This document shows positions 18,260-26,147 of a DNA stretch of 32,284 bases, piece by piece. This stretch comes from Sulfurimonas sp. GTDB taxonomy: Bacteria; Campylobacterota; Campylobacteria; Campylobacterales; Sulfurimonadaceae. Each line of letters begins with the position of its first letter. Position 1 is the stretch's first letter. A program made the translations under genes and the position numbers. The notes beneath the pieces were generated by a model that ran no database searches, was not told where the DNA came from, and saw only the letters and a list, made by a program, of their open reading frames with translations. Where the stretch lies: assembly GCA_002899765.1 (NCBI GenBank), contig PPDH01000033.1:1-32284 (forward strand). The letters are read 5' to 3'.

Positions 18260-18976
18260 TTATAGAAAAATCTCAACCGCTCTTTTTAAATCTTCTTCTG
18301 TATCAATACCAAAACCGGTACTTGCAACTTTAATCATACTTATCTTTTTTTGATGGTAGATTGCGCGAAGCTGCTCTAGTTTTTCAATGTCTTCTATAGG
18401 TGCATCATTTAGGTTGCAGAAATCATGCAGGCTCTTTTTTGTAAATCCATATATTCCTATATGACCAAAGTATTGAGCCTCTCCGCTTCTGTTATAAGGT
18501 ATCGGTGAACGAGAGAAGTAAATCGCATTGTCTTTATCGTCTAGTACTACTTTAACTAAATTGGAATCTTGTGCCGATTCGCTGTTTATGGAGTTGTAGC
18601 AGCTTGCCATGACAAATTCTTCACCGTTTTGTTTTAGTGTATTTAGTCTTTTAATAAGCATTTCGACAACTTCCGCCTCGATAAAAGGCTCATCCGCCTG
18701 TACATTTATAATAAGTTCATCTTCTTTTAGATTTAGTATATTTGCACACTCATTTATGCGGTCTGTTCCGCTTTTGTGCGTTGTAGACGTCAGCATGGCT
18801 TCAATACCGTACTCTTTACATGTAGAGAGTATAAGCTCATCGTCGGCTGCAACGACGACTCTATCTAAGTGCGCAACTCTTTGCGCAGTTCTAACTACCA
18901 TAGGCAGCCCGCCGATATCAGCCAAAACTTTTTGCGGAAATCTGCTTGAAGCAAGTCTAGCCGGAATAATTATCAT
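18260..18976 (-). CDS. kdsB: CMP-Kdo synthetase (3-deoxy-manno-octulosonate cytidylyltransferase)
   Basis: 238 residues. Nucleotidyltransferase start IIPARLASSRFPQKVLADIGG (residues 2-22), then VVVAADDELI, and the metal and sugar site INVQADEPFIEAEVV, all characteristic of KdsB. It activates Kdo with CTP for the lipopolysaccharide inner core, in the cytoplasm. Normal length. It is divergent from the methyltransferase gene, with the promoters overlapping in an almost perfect palindrome at 18990-19011. The gene is otherwise alone on its strand and ends near the rpsO terminator. Confidence 0.95.
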   Translation of the reverse strand: MIIIPARLASSRFPQKVLADIGGLPMVVRTAQRVAHLDRVVVAADDELILSTCKEYGIEAMLTSTTHKSGTDRINECANILNLKEDELIINVQADEPFIEAEVVEMLIKRLNTLKQNGEEFVMASCYNSINSESAQDSNLVKVVLDDKDNAIYFSRSPIPYNRSGEAQYFGHIGIYGFTKKSLHDFCNLNDAPIEDIEKLEQLRAIYHQKKISMIKVASTGFGIDTEEDLKRAVEIFL

Positions 18977-18989
18977 TTAAAGCCTTTAA

Positions 18990-19011
18990 GATATAATTAC
19001 GAAATTATATC
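18990..19011. promoter_or_regulatory. Symmetric divergent promoter for kdsB and the methyltransferase gene
   Basis: Perfect inverted repeat GATATAATT - ACGA - AATTATATC. Each arm contains TATAAT, one on each strand (18992-18997 plus; 19004-19009 minus), so the two -10 elements are back to back with 6 bases between them. Starts lie at 18976 (kdsB) and 19040 (methyltransferase). An operator for a dimeric repressor is an alternative reading. Confidence 0.55.
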
Positions 19012-19039
19012 CAAAAATGAATTTTTAGGAATTGTATAT

Positions 19040-19735
19040 ATGCTTCTTTATCAGCCCCAAGACGGCTACTGTTACAATAGTGACTCCATCTTTTTATATG
19101 ACTTTATAAATCATTTTAAACCAAGCGGAAAAATTTTAGATGTTGGAGCAGGGTGCGGTGTTGTCGGGCTTTTAGTGGCTCGTGATAACAAAAAAGTTAC
19201 GCTTGAAGCAGTCGAGAAGCAGGATGTTTTTGTAGAGTATGCATCAATTAACGCCAGAGTAAACAAGATAGAGTACAAAATCCATAAGAGTGATTTTTTA
19301 GAACTTGAAGAAGATTTGAAGTACGACTATATTATTTCCAATCCTCCTTTTTATCATGAGGGCGTGACAAAGAGTGAGAATGAGATGTTATTTAATGCAC
19401 GCTATAATGTCAACTTGCCATTGAGCGAGTTTTTTAAAAAAGTATCAAAACTCTTAAAACCGAGATCCCATTTTATATTTTGCTATGATGCATCACAGTT
19501 TGGGCTTATCTGTTGGGAGCTTCAAAAGGTAAAGATGAGAGTCGTGGATGTGCGTTTTATTCATCCAAAAAAAGACAGAGTTGCATCTTTAGTGATGATA
19601 CATGCAAGAAACGGCTCAAAGTCACTTATGAAAGTTTGGGCGCCGTTTATCAGCTTTGACGGAGATGAATTTTCAAAAGAGGCTCAAAATATATATAAAA
19701 AAGCACGGACACAAAGTATAAAATGTCAAATATAA
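19040..19735 (+). CDS. TrmN6-like N6-adenine methyltransferase (tRNA or small-molecule MTase)
   Basis: 231 residues with class I SAM motifs: glycine motif ILDVGAGCGVVGLLVA (about residues 33-48) and catalytic ISNPPFYHEG (about 96-105), the NPPF/Y type used for adenine N6 methylation. The opening YQPQDGYCYNSDSIFLYDF matches the TrmN6/YfiC group, which modifies A37 of tRNA1(Val). Target assignment is by family resemblance. Its 3' end overlaps the next gene by 13 bases, and the start follows TTTTTAGGA. Confidence 0.82.
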   Translation: MLLYQPQDGYCYNSDSIFLYDFINHFKPSGKILDVGAGCGVVGLLVARDNKKVTLEAVEKQDVFVEYASINARVNKIEYKIHKSDFLELEEDLKYDYIISNPPFYHEGVTKSENEMLFNARYNVNLPLSEFFKKVSKLLKPRSHFIFCYDASQFGLICWELQKVKMRVVDVRFIHPKKDRVASLVMIHARNGSKSLMKVWAPFISFDGDEFSKEAQNIYKKARTQSIKCQI

Positions 19736-20103
19736 TTAAAAAAGACGGATACGATTTCATTTTTGATGCTTCTGCATGCAGCACATGTAAGGCTAGGTGT
19801 TGCACCGGAGAGAGCGGTTATATACATGTAAATGCTTCTGAGATAGAAGATATTGCCGGATTTTTAGATTTGGATAGTGTAGAATTTAGTAAAAATTATC
19901 TTTTTAAACATGGGTATAAATATTCTATAAAAGAGAGAAAATTTGGAGATAGCTACGAGTGCGCTTTTTATGATAGAGAATCAAACGGATGTACAATTTA
20001 CGAAGTACGACCGCAACAGTGCAGAACTTTCCCGTTTTGGGACTATTTTAAAACCAGAGTCGATGAGTTGAAGCTGGAATGTCCCGGAGTTGTTGATGTA
20101 TAA
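19723..20103 (+). CDS. YkgJ-family cysteine-cluster protein
   Basis: 126 residues with eight cysteines: CSTCKARCC (Cys 19, 22, 26, 27), Cys 80, Cys 90, Cys 100 in RPQQCRTFPF, and Cys 120 in LECPG. This is the YkgJ / UPF0153 pattern, thought to bind zinc or an iron-sulfur cluster; no reaction is established. It overlaps the methyltransferase by 13 bases and the TPR lipoprotein by 8, so all three are translationally coupled. Being beside an RNA-modifying enzyme hints at a link but does not prove one. Confidence 0.82.
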   Translation: MSNIIKKDGYDFIFDASACSTCKARCCTGESGYIHVNASEIEDIAGFLDLDSVEFSKNYLFKHGYKYSIKERKFGDSYECAFYDRESNGCTIYEVRPQQCRTFPFWDYFKTRVDELKLECPGVVDV

Positions 20104-21391
20104 TTTTTTGAAATTCTCTTTTTTTATTGTAGTGATGATACTCATAAGCGGCTGTTCTTTGATGAATCAGCCAGAGACCAAAGGGTATCAAAAGATTTTT
20201 GAAGATGAAGATATTTATATATTAAACGCTCTTCAATTAGAAGAGAGTGGGGATCACAATAGTTCATCAAACATATTTAATACACTTTATATAAAAACAG
20301 GGAAAAAAGAGTATCTCTACCGTTCTTTAAGAAACGATTTGGCGGCAAATCAAAATGAGCGTGTTATCAACAGAGTAGATGAAATCGCCGCAGATAAGAT
20401 AGAAGACTTCGAGCTAATACGTATTAAAATATTTGCACTTATAAGAGAAGAGAGATTAGTCGAGGCAAAAGAACTCTCTATCAGATTGGTTGCATTCTCA
20501 AACAATGTAGAGGATTATCTTTTAGTAAGCGAAATCTACGTAAAGCTCAAACAGTTCAATACGGCTCTAAAGTACCTTGAGAGCGCATATATAAAAAATT
20601 ATAATGAAAAGATATTAGAGAAGATAGCTGTTATTTTATATGTCAATTTAGAGAGAAAAAAAGATGCCATAGCGCAACTGGAGACTCACTCAAGAATACA
20701 TGGCTGTTCAAAATTTATCTGCTCTAAACTTATCGGGTTTTATAGTAACGACAATAATATCGAGGGTCTTTTATCAACTTATTTAAGACTTTATAAGATA
20801 GATTCCAGCAAAGATATCGGCGAAAAAATAGTGCAGATATACGGCTATAAAAAAGATTATCCAAAGATGATCCAGTTTTTAGAGCAGAGCAAAATCAACA
20901 ATGAGATACTTCTGCAACTTTATATTCAGACAAAAAGATATAAAAAGGCAGTAAATATCGCAAAAGAGCTTTATGAAGACAGCGGTGATACTGCATATCT
21001 AGGTCAAAGCGCAATTTTTGAGTATGAGAGTGCTACGAATAAGAATGACAAAGCTATGCATAAAAGTGTTATTGCAAAACTTCAAGAGGTCATAAAAACA
21101 AATAGAGACGGCATGTATCTAAACTATCTAGGTTATCTCCTTATTGACCATAACATAGATATAAAAAAGGGTATAGCATATATAAAAGAAGCTCTTAAGG
21201 GCGAACCAAACTCTATCTATTATCTTGATTCTCTTGCATGGGGATATTATAAACTTGGGGATTGCGAAAGGGCTGCAAAAATTATGAAAAAAGTGCAAAA
21301 TATGGACGGCAGCAGTAATGAAGAGGTAGCAAAACATATTGAGACAATAAAAGAGTGTATAAAAAACAAAAAAGGTAAAAATGTAGAATGA
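20096..21391 (+). CDS. TPR-repeat lipoprotein
   Basis: 431 residues from ATG 20096, chosen because GGAG at 20086-20089 is correctly spaced and the protein then starts [20 protein letters not shown], a type II signal peptide with lipobox ISGC (Cys about residue 20). The rest is alpha-helical TPR/Sel1-like: [37 protein letters not shown], and [20 protein letters not shown]. Such lipoproteins scaffold envelope complexes. No partner is visible. It overlaps trpC (ATG 21388, TGA 21389-21391), as ATGA. The function is not recognised. Confidence 0.8.
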   Translation: MYNFLKFSFFIVVMILISGCSLMNQPETKGYQKIFEDEDIYILNALQLEESGDHNSSSNIFNTLYIKTGKKEYLYRSLRNDLAANQNERVINRVDEIAADKIEDFELIRIKIFALIREERLVEAKELSIRLVAFSNNVEDYLLVSEIYVKLKQFNTALKYLESAYIKNYNEKILEKIAVILYVNLERKKDAIAQLETHSRIHGCSKFICSKLIGFYSNDNNIEGLLSTYLRLYKIDSSKDIGEKIVQIYGYKKDYPKMIQFLEQSKINNEILLQLYIQTKRYKKAVNIAKELYEDSGDTAYLGQSAIFEYESATNKNDKAMHKSVIAKLQEVIKTNRDGMYLNYLGYLLIDHNIDIKKGIAYIKEALKGEPNSIYYLDSLAWGYYKLGDCERAAKIMKKVQNMDGSSNEEVAKHIETIKECIKNKKGKNVE

Positions 21392-22179
21392 TTTTAGATG
21401 AAATAATAAAAAAAACAAAAGAAGATGTTATACAAAGAGAGAAGGAGTTTTCACTTGATTGGCTGGGACGTTCGCTCGCTTTTAATGCAAGGGCTCCAAG
21501 AGATGTATTTCCATATTTGAAAGCTACAGAAGAAGATCCGTATAGAATAATTGCCGAGGTAAAAAAAGCCTCTCCTTCAAAGGGCGTGATTCGTTAAAAT
21601 TTTGATCCAATTGCAATTGCGCAGAGCTATGAGAGAGGAGGAGCCAGTGCAATTTCAGTTCTTACAGAGCCTCACTTCTTTCAAGGCAATTTGGATTATT
21701 TGGGACAGATAAGAAGATATGTGGGTATCCCGCTTCTTAGAAAAGATTTTATAGTTACAAAGTATCAGATACTTGAAGCTATGGTTCATGGTGCAGATTT
21801 TATCCTTCTTATTGCGGCAGCTCTTAGCAAGAGCGAGCTCAAAGAACTTTTGGGTTACACAAGACACCTCGGCATGGAGGCGCTTGTTGAGGTTCATGAC
21901 AAGAGTGATTTGGTAAAAGCTATCTACGCAGGAAGTGATATTATAGGGATTAACCACAGAAATCTTCAAACTTTCGAGATGAATATGCAGCTATCTTATG
22001 AGCTTATTCCGATGATACCAAACGGGAAAATAATCGTTGCAGAGAGCGGAATATACGAGCATGGACAGCTTGAAGATTTATCAAAAGCAGGAGTCGATGC
22101 GTTTTTGGTCGGAGAGTCGCTAATGAGAGAAGAAGATGAAGAAGTGGCGCTTAGAAATTTGAAATATGGAAAAAAATAA
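21388..22179 (+). pseudogene. trpC: Indole-3-glycerol-phosphate synthase gene interrupted by one in-frame TAA
   Basis: TrpC turns CdRP into indole-3-glycerol phosphate in tryptophan synthesis. Codons 1-69 read [18 protein letters not shown] through [16 protein letters not shown]; codon 70 (21595-21597) is TAA; the frame continues [47 protein letters not shown] and [12 protein letters not shown] to TAA at 22177. That is 263 codons, the normal length, with substrate and catalytic Lys/Glu/Asn motifs present on both sides. Family members have Glu after the Arg (IRE-D/N-F), so GAA to TAA is the simplest explanation. A fragment initiating at an internal ATG (21691) could not be active. The 3' end is partly duplicated downstream. 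Confidence 0.9.
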
Positions 22180-22229
22180 AAACGCCTAAAAAGAGGCGAA
22201 CGCCTCGCACGCGCTTAGAAATTTGAAAT
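22147..22229 (+). repeat. Direct repeat duplicating the trpC 3' end around a hairpin
   Basis: The 19-base sequence GCGCTTAGAAATTTGAAAT occurs at 22147-22165 (coding ALRNLK near the TrpC end) and again at 22211-22229. The second copy also reads ALRNLKFG then TAA. Between them is GAGGCG-AA-CGCCTC (22193-22206), a near-perfect palindrome. It looks like a small insertion that copied the gene end, or a local duplication. Confidence 0.75.
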
Positions 22230-22242
22230 TTGGTTAAACGAG

Positions 22243-22267
22243 ATAAGAGAAGATACTCTTCTCTTAT
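22243..22267. terminator. Hairpin between convergent trpC and yqeY
   Basis: Eleven-base-pair perfect stem ATAAGAGAAGA / TCTTCTCTTAT with a three-base loop TAC. It includes the yqeY stop codon. There is no long T run on either side, so as a terminator it is incomplete; protection of both mRNA ends is an alternative. Confidence 0.55.
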
Positions 22268-22707
22268 GTCAGTAATGCCTTTGCATACTCGTTGATTCTT
22301 TTTCCATCAGCTTTTCCTGAGAGCTCTTTGCTTGCACAACCCATAACTTTTCCGATATCTTTGATAGCCTCTGCGCCAACCTTTGCTATTATATTTTTGA
22401 GGGCAAGAGATAGTTCTTCATCGCTTAATTGCTTAGGCAGATACTCTTTGTAGTAGGCTATCTCATCTAGTTCTTTTTGCATTAAGTCTTCACGTCCGGC
22501 ATCTCTATACTGCGTGGCGGCATCATCTCTTCTTTTAACCTGAGATTGGATTATTTTTATAACATCTTCATCATTTAACTCTTTGCGTTCATCAACCTCT
22601 ATTTGTTTAAACGCGCTTGTTAAAAGTCTTAGAGCATCTCTTTTTTTATTCTCTTTTGCTTTCATGGCATCTTTTACGTCTTGGTTGATTTTCTCTCTTA
22701 AGTTCAT
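22264..22707 (-). CDS. GatB/YqeY domain protein
   Basis: 147 residues, the complete small YqeY family: NLREKINQDVKDAMKAKENK at the N-terminus, DALRLLTSAFKQIEVDER, YYKEYLPKQLSDEEL, and MGCASKELSGKADGKRINE near the end. The domain resembles the tRNA-binding tail of GatB amidotransferase, but stand-alone YqeY has no firmly known reaction. It is divergent from flgH, and a TATAAT lies at 22742-22747 on this strand, overlapping the flgH promoter region. Confidence 0.9.
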   Translation of the reverse strand: MNLREKINQDVKDAMKAKENKKRDALRLLTSAFKQIEVDERKELNDEDVIKIIQSQVKRRDDAATQYRDAGREDLMQKELDEIAYYKEYLPKQLSDEELSLALKNIIAKVGAEAIKDIGKVMGCASKELSGKADGKRINEYAKALLT

Positions 22708-22722
22708 GTTTTCCCTTTCATG

Positions 22723-22738
22723 TGGAACTATTATTGCT
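22723..22738 (+). promoter_or_regulatory. Sigma-54 (RpoN) -24/-12 promoter of flgH
   Basis: TGGAACTATTATTGCT matches the TGGCACG-N4-TTGCW consensus with two mismatches and the correct 12-base GG to GC distance (22724-22725 and 22736-22737). Transcription should start near 22749, 28 bases before the flgH start. Sigma-54 control of hook and basal-body genes is well known in Campylobacterota. Confidence 0.75.
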
Positions 22739-22741
22739 AGA

Positions 22742-22747
22742 ATTATA
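22742..22747 (-). promoter_or_regulatory. -10 element for yqeY
   Basis: TATAAT on the minus strand in the context AGTTATAATTCTAG, 35 bases before the yqeY ATG. It lies at the expected transcription start of flgH, so the two promoters may compete for polymerase. Confidence 0.45.
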
Positions 22748-22776
22748 ACTAATAAATCAAAATAAAAAGAGAAGAA

Positions 22777-23499
22777 TTGAAAAAAACTATTTTAATGCTA
22801 CTTATGTCAATTTATGTTATACTATTTTTTACAGGGTGTACGGCTAACTTGAGTGATCCTGAGATTGATTTTGAACCGCCAGCTTATGTAGAACAGATGC
22901 CTTCGCGTGAAGATAAAAAAGATTTTGCCTCCATAGGCAGCATCTTTGGTCAGGGTGAAAACCCGCTTTTTACAGACCATAAAGCTATGCATGTAAATGA
23001 TGTTGTAACAGTTATTATATCTGAAAATGCTCAAAGTTCGAGCACAGGGTCAAAACAGCTTAGTAAAGATGATACTATGGCTTTGGGCGGCGGTCTATTT
23101 AGTTCGGCAGGTTCAAATTCAGCAGTGAATTCAGCAGCAAACAAATTAAGCGGCTTGAGCAGCGTGAGTTTTGATGCAACTTCTTCGAGTGCCTACAGCG
23201 GGCAGGGAAGCGCATCTAGAGATGCTTCGTTTAGTACGACTATTTCTGCTAGAATCGTTAAAGTTTTAGAGAATGGAAACTATTTTATATCAGGCAAAAG
23301 AGAGATTTTGGTTGATGATCAAAAACAGATTATACAGATTGGCGGCGTTATACGTCCTTATGATATTGATCAATACAACAGGATTAACTCTTCACAGATA
23401 AGTGAAGCTAAGATTCTTTATAAGACACAGGGAGATGTTGATCGTGCGACAAAACAGGGTTGGGGTACAAAAGCTATTCAGGCGGTTTGGCCATTTTAG
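22777..23499 (+). CDS. flgH: Flagellar L-ring lipoprotein
   Basis: 240 residues from a TTG start with GAGAAG before it, giving MKKTILMLLMSIYVILFFTGC, a lipoprotein signal with lipobox FTGC. The mature part has the FlgH features LFTDHKAMHVNDVVTVIIS, a Ser/Ala/Gly-rich middle, VLENGNYFISGKREI, and QIIQIGGVIRPYDID. It forms the outer-membrane L ring around the flagellar rod. A sigma-54 promoter precedes it. The following gene's frame overlaps its 3' end. Confidence 0.93.
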   Translation: MKKTILMLLMSIYVILFFTGCTANLSDPEIDFEPPAYVEQMPSREDKKDFASIGSIFGQGENPLFTDHKAMHVNDVVTVIISENAQSSSTGSKQLSKDDTMALGGGLFSSAGSNSAVNSAANKLSGLSSVSFDATSSSAYSGQGSASRDASFSTTISARIVKVLENGNYFISGKREILVDDQKQIIQIGGVIRPYDIDQYNRINSSQISEAKILYKTQGDVDRATKQGWGTKAIQAVWPF

Positions 23500-24928
23500 T
23501 CTAATAGTTACGCTGAGTTTTTCAGTTCTTAGCGCCCAACAAAGTTTTAAAGATTTTAAAAAATCCCAAACAGAGACATTTAAAGCATATAAAGATGAGA
23601 GAGACAGCGCTTTTAGTAACTACTTAAAGCAAGAGTATAAAGAGTATATTCTTGAAGAATCCAAAGCTCTCTATGAGAAACAAAAACCCATAACTATCGA
23701 GCCTGCAAAACCCAAAGAAATTAAGCCTGTCGGACCAAAAATAAGCATAAAGATTAGAGCTGACGAAAAAAAAGAAGAAGAGGTTATTGCTGTGCCTCTA
23801 AAGCAAGCAGTTTTGACCCCATCTGAAAAAAAATCAAAAGATATTTCATTTGATTTTTACGGTTTAAATGTGGGCTTTGACCTTGCGGATGGAATCAAAA
23901 AAGCTAATTTTTACCCTACAAATCAGACCGGAATAACAAACTTTTTTGACAGTGCCGCTTCGAGTGACTATGAGCCTCTGCTTTTGGATATACAAAAACT
24001 ATCAAAAACTATGAATCTAAATGACTGGGGCATCTATCTTCTAGTTTCAAAAATTTCAGACAACACGTATGAAAACAGAGATAACGCTAAACTTCTTAGT
24101 TGGTTTTTGTTAAGTAAACTAGGTTATGACCTAAAAGTAGGACTAGATAAAAAACATATAGTCTTAATGCACCATTCGCTAAAGACAATCTATGCTGCAC
24201 CAAGTTGCAGTTTCGGTGAGAAGAAATATTATGTTTTATCAGACTATGCAAAAAACGATAACGGAAGAGTTTTTTCCTATAAGCAGGATTATCCCGGATC
24301 TACAAAGCCATTAAATCTCTCTTTAGATACGCTTCCTGTGCTAAAGGAGAACTTTGAGAGTAAAGTTTTAACTTTTTTTCATTTTGAGAAGAGGTATGAT
24401 ATTCCTGTCTCTTACAACAAAAATCTTATAGATTTTATGGCTTCTTACCCTCAGGCAGATTATGAGACCTTTTTTAATGCTCCCCTTGAGACTAAAACAT
24501 ATAAAGATTTGGCTGTAACTATCAAAAAATATATTGACGGTAAAAAAGCGAGCGAAGCTATGAATTTTGTGCTTAGTTTTGTCCAAAAATCTTTTAAATA
24601 TGAACAAGACAATAAGCAATTTGGAAAAGAAAAAGTTATGTTTTCTCAAGAGACTCTCTATTTTGAGAAGTCGGATTGCGAGGATAGAGCGGTTCTATTT
24701 TCTTATTTGATAAAAGAGCTTTTTGATGTGAGCGTAATAGGTGTTAAATATGAGGATCACATGGCAACGGCTCTCTACATTCCGCTTGATGGCGAGAAAG
24801 TAAAATCAGGTTCAAGAGAGTTTGTCATAGCAGACCCGACATATATAAATGCGATAATAGGCGAAACTATGCCAAAATACAGATCTATACAGCCACAGAG
24901 TTATATCATTGTAAAGGGTAGGATGTGA
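23444..24928 (+). CDS. Exported transglutaminase-like cysteine protein
   Basis: About 494 residues from GTG 23444, selected since GGAG (23431-23434) is well spaced from it; ATG 23435 or an upstream start is also possible. The beginning overlaps flgH. Residues ~15-30 (FSLIVTLSFSVLSAQ) look like a signal peptide, followed by a charged coil (KDFKKSQTETFKAYKDER). The last ~110 residues are a transglutaminase-like papain fold with Cys in SDCEDRAVLFSYL (codon 24677), His in YEDHMATALYI (24758) and Asp in IADPTYINAI (24833). It is likely a periplasmic protease or peptide ligase. A c-di-GMP-type protein is next, one base away. Real substrate unknown. Confidence 0.72.
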   Translation: MRQNRVGVQKLFRRFGHFSLIVTLSFSVLSAQQSFKDFKKSQTETFKAYKDERDSAFSNYLKQEYKEYILEESKALYEKQKPITIEPAKPKEIKPVGPKISIKIRADEKKEEEVIAVPLKQAVLTPSEKKSKDISFDFYGLNVGFDLADGIKKANFYPTNQTGITNFFDSAASSDYEPLLLDIQKLSKTMNLNDWGIYLLVSKISDNTYENRDNAKLLSWFLLSKLGYDLKVGLDKKHIVLMHHSLKTIYAAPSCSFGEKKYYVLSDYAKNDNGRVFSYKQDYPGSTKPLNLSLDTLPVLKENFESKVLTFFHFEKRYDIPVSYNKNLIDFMASYPQADYETFFNAPLETKTYKDLAVTIKKYIDGKKASEAMNFVLSFVQKSFKYEQDNKQFGKEKVMFSQETLYFEKSDCEDRAVLFSYLIKELFDVSVIGVKYEDHMATALYIPLDGEKVKSGSREFVIADPTYINAIIGETMPKYRSIQPQSYIIVKGRM

Positions 24929-24929
24929 T

Positions 24930-26147
24930 ATGCAAGATATATATAAAGATTCATTAACAAATCTGCCCAGCAGATTTGCTTTAATGGAGTATTTACAAGG
25001 CTTAGAACATGCTAATATATTTCTTATAGATATAGATAATTTTAGCAATATCAACAATGCTTACGGATTTAAAATCGGTGATTTGCTGCTTATTGAAATA
25101 GCAAAACTTTTAGCTATTGCAAAGCCGTACGGTTCAAAACTCTTTAGATTAAACTCAGATGAGTTTGTGCTTGTATCGACAAATATAATGAGTCTGAAAA
25201 TTCTCTCTGATGATGCAAGTTCCATGGTCTCTTTTTTTGACCAAACAGATATTTTAGTTTTAGATGATATAGATATGAGAGTATCTATAAGTATAGGTGT
25301 TGCAACAGGTAAAAGCAGTGAGACACTAAAAAATGCCAGAACAGCTATAAAAGAGCTGCGAGAACATAGAAGAGCTTCTTATAAAATCTACAATCCTGAT
25401 TCTAGTTTTATAAAAAAACAGCAAGAAAATATCTACTGGATTCATAAGATAAAAGAGGCATTTGAAAAAGAGCAGCTCATCACATATTATCAGCCTATAA
25501 TCAATAATATAACAAAAAAAATCCAAAAATATGAGTGTCTTGTAAGAATAAATGACAATGGAGTATTGGCTCCTCCAATCAGGTTTATTGAAGCCTCAAG
25601 ATTAACGGGAACTCTCTCCCTGCTTACAAAAACTGTTATAGAACAAAGTTTTAAAAAATTCAGCGGCACAGAATATGAGTTTTCAATAAATATTACAAGT
25701 ACGGATTTGCATTTGAATTATTTGAAAAAATTTTTATTAAAAATTGCTCAAAAGTATGAAATCAATCCATCTAAAGTTTCATTGGAAATGCTTGAGGATA
25801 TCAATACTCTTAATACACCTGAAATTCTTGAACAATTAAATATGCTTAGAAATCAAGGCTTTAAAATTTCTATCGATGATTTTGGTTCTGAGAGTTCAAA
25901 TTTCTCAAGACTTTTGGAGTTTTCCCCGGATTATCTTAAGATTGACGGCTCTTTTATAAAAAATATTTTGATTGATAAAAAGAGCTTAATTATTGTAGAG
26001 ACGATAGTTTTGTTATGTAAAAAAAGCAATATAAAAGTTATAGCGGAGTTTGTTCATAATGCTGAAGTTCAGGCAAAAGTAGAAGAGTTAGGGGTTGATT
26101 TTTCTCAAGGGTACTATTTTGGAGAGCCTAAAGCAGATCTGCTTTAA
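24930..26147 (+). CDS. GGDEF-EAL protein with degenerate GGDEF, likely c-di-GMP phosphodiesterase
   Basis: 405 residues, no membrane span or sensor domain. GGDEF domain at ~1-155 (DSLTNLPSRFALMEY, FLIDIDNFSNINNAYGF) but the signature is NSDEF (75-79), so cyclase activity is doubtful and GTP-binding or regulatory use is likelier. EAL domain at ~165-400: ECL (202-204) in place of EAL, with Asn 254, Glu 286, Asp 316-317 in IDDFG, Lys 337 and Glu 373 in place, so hydrolysis of c-di-GMP is plausible. The gene follows the transglutaminase-like gene by one base. Its end overlaps the convergent SulP gene by 20 bases. Confidence 0.85.
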   Translation: MQDIYKDSLTNLPSRFALMEYLQGLEHANIFLIDIDNFSNINNAYGFKIGDLLLIEIAKLLAIAKPYGSKLFRLNSDEFVLVSTNIMSLKILSDDASSMVSFFDQTDILVLDDIDMRVSISIGVATGKSSETLKNARTAIKELREHRRASYKIYNPDSSFIKKQQENIYWIHKIKEAFEKEQLITYYQPIINNITKKIQKYECLVRINDNGVLAPPIRFIEASRLTGTLSLLTKTVIEQSFKKFSGTEYEFSINITSTDLHLNYLKKFLLKIAQKYEINPSKVSLEMLEDINTLNTPEILEQLNMLRNQGFKISIDDFGSESSNFSRLLEFSPDYLKIDGSFIKNILIDKKSLIIVETIVLLCKKSNIKVIAEFVHNAEVQAKVEELGVDFSQGYYFGEPKADLL

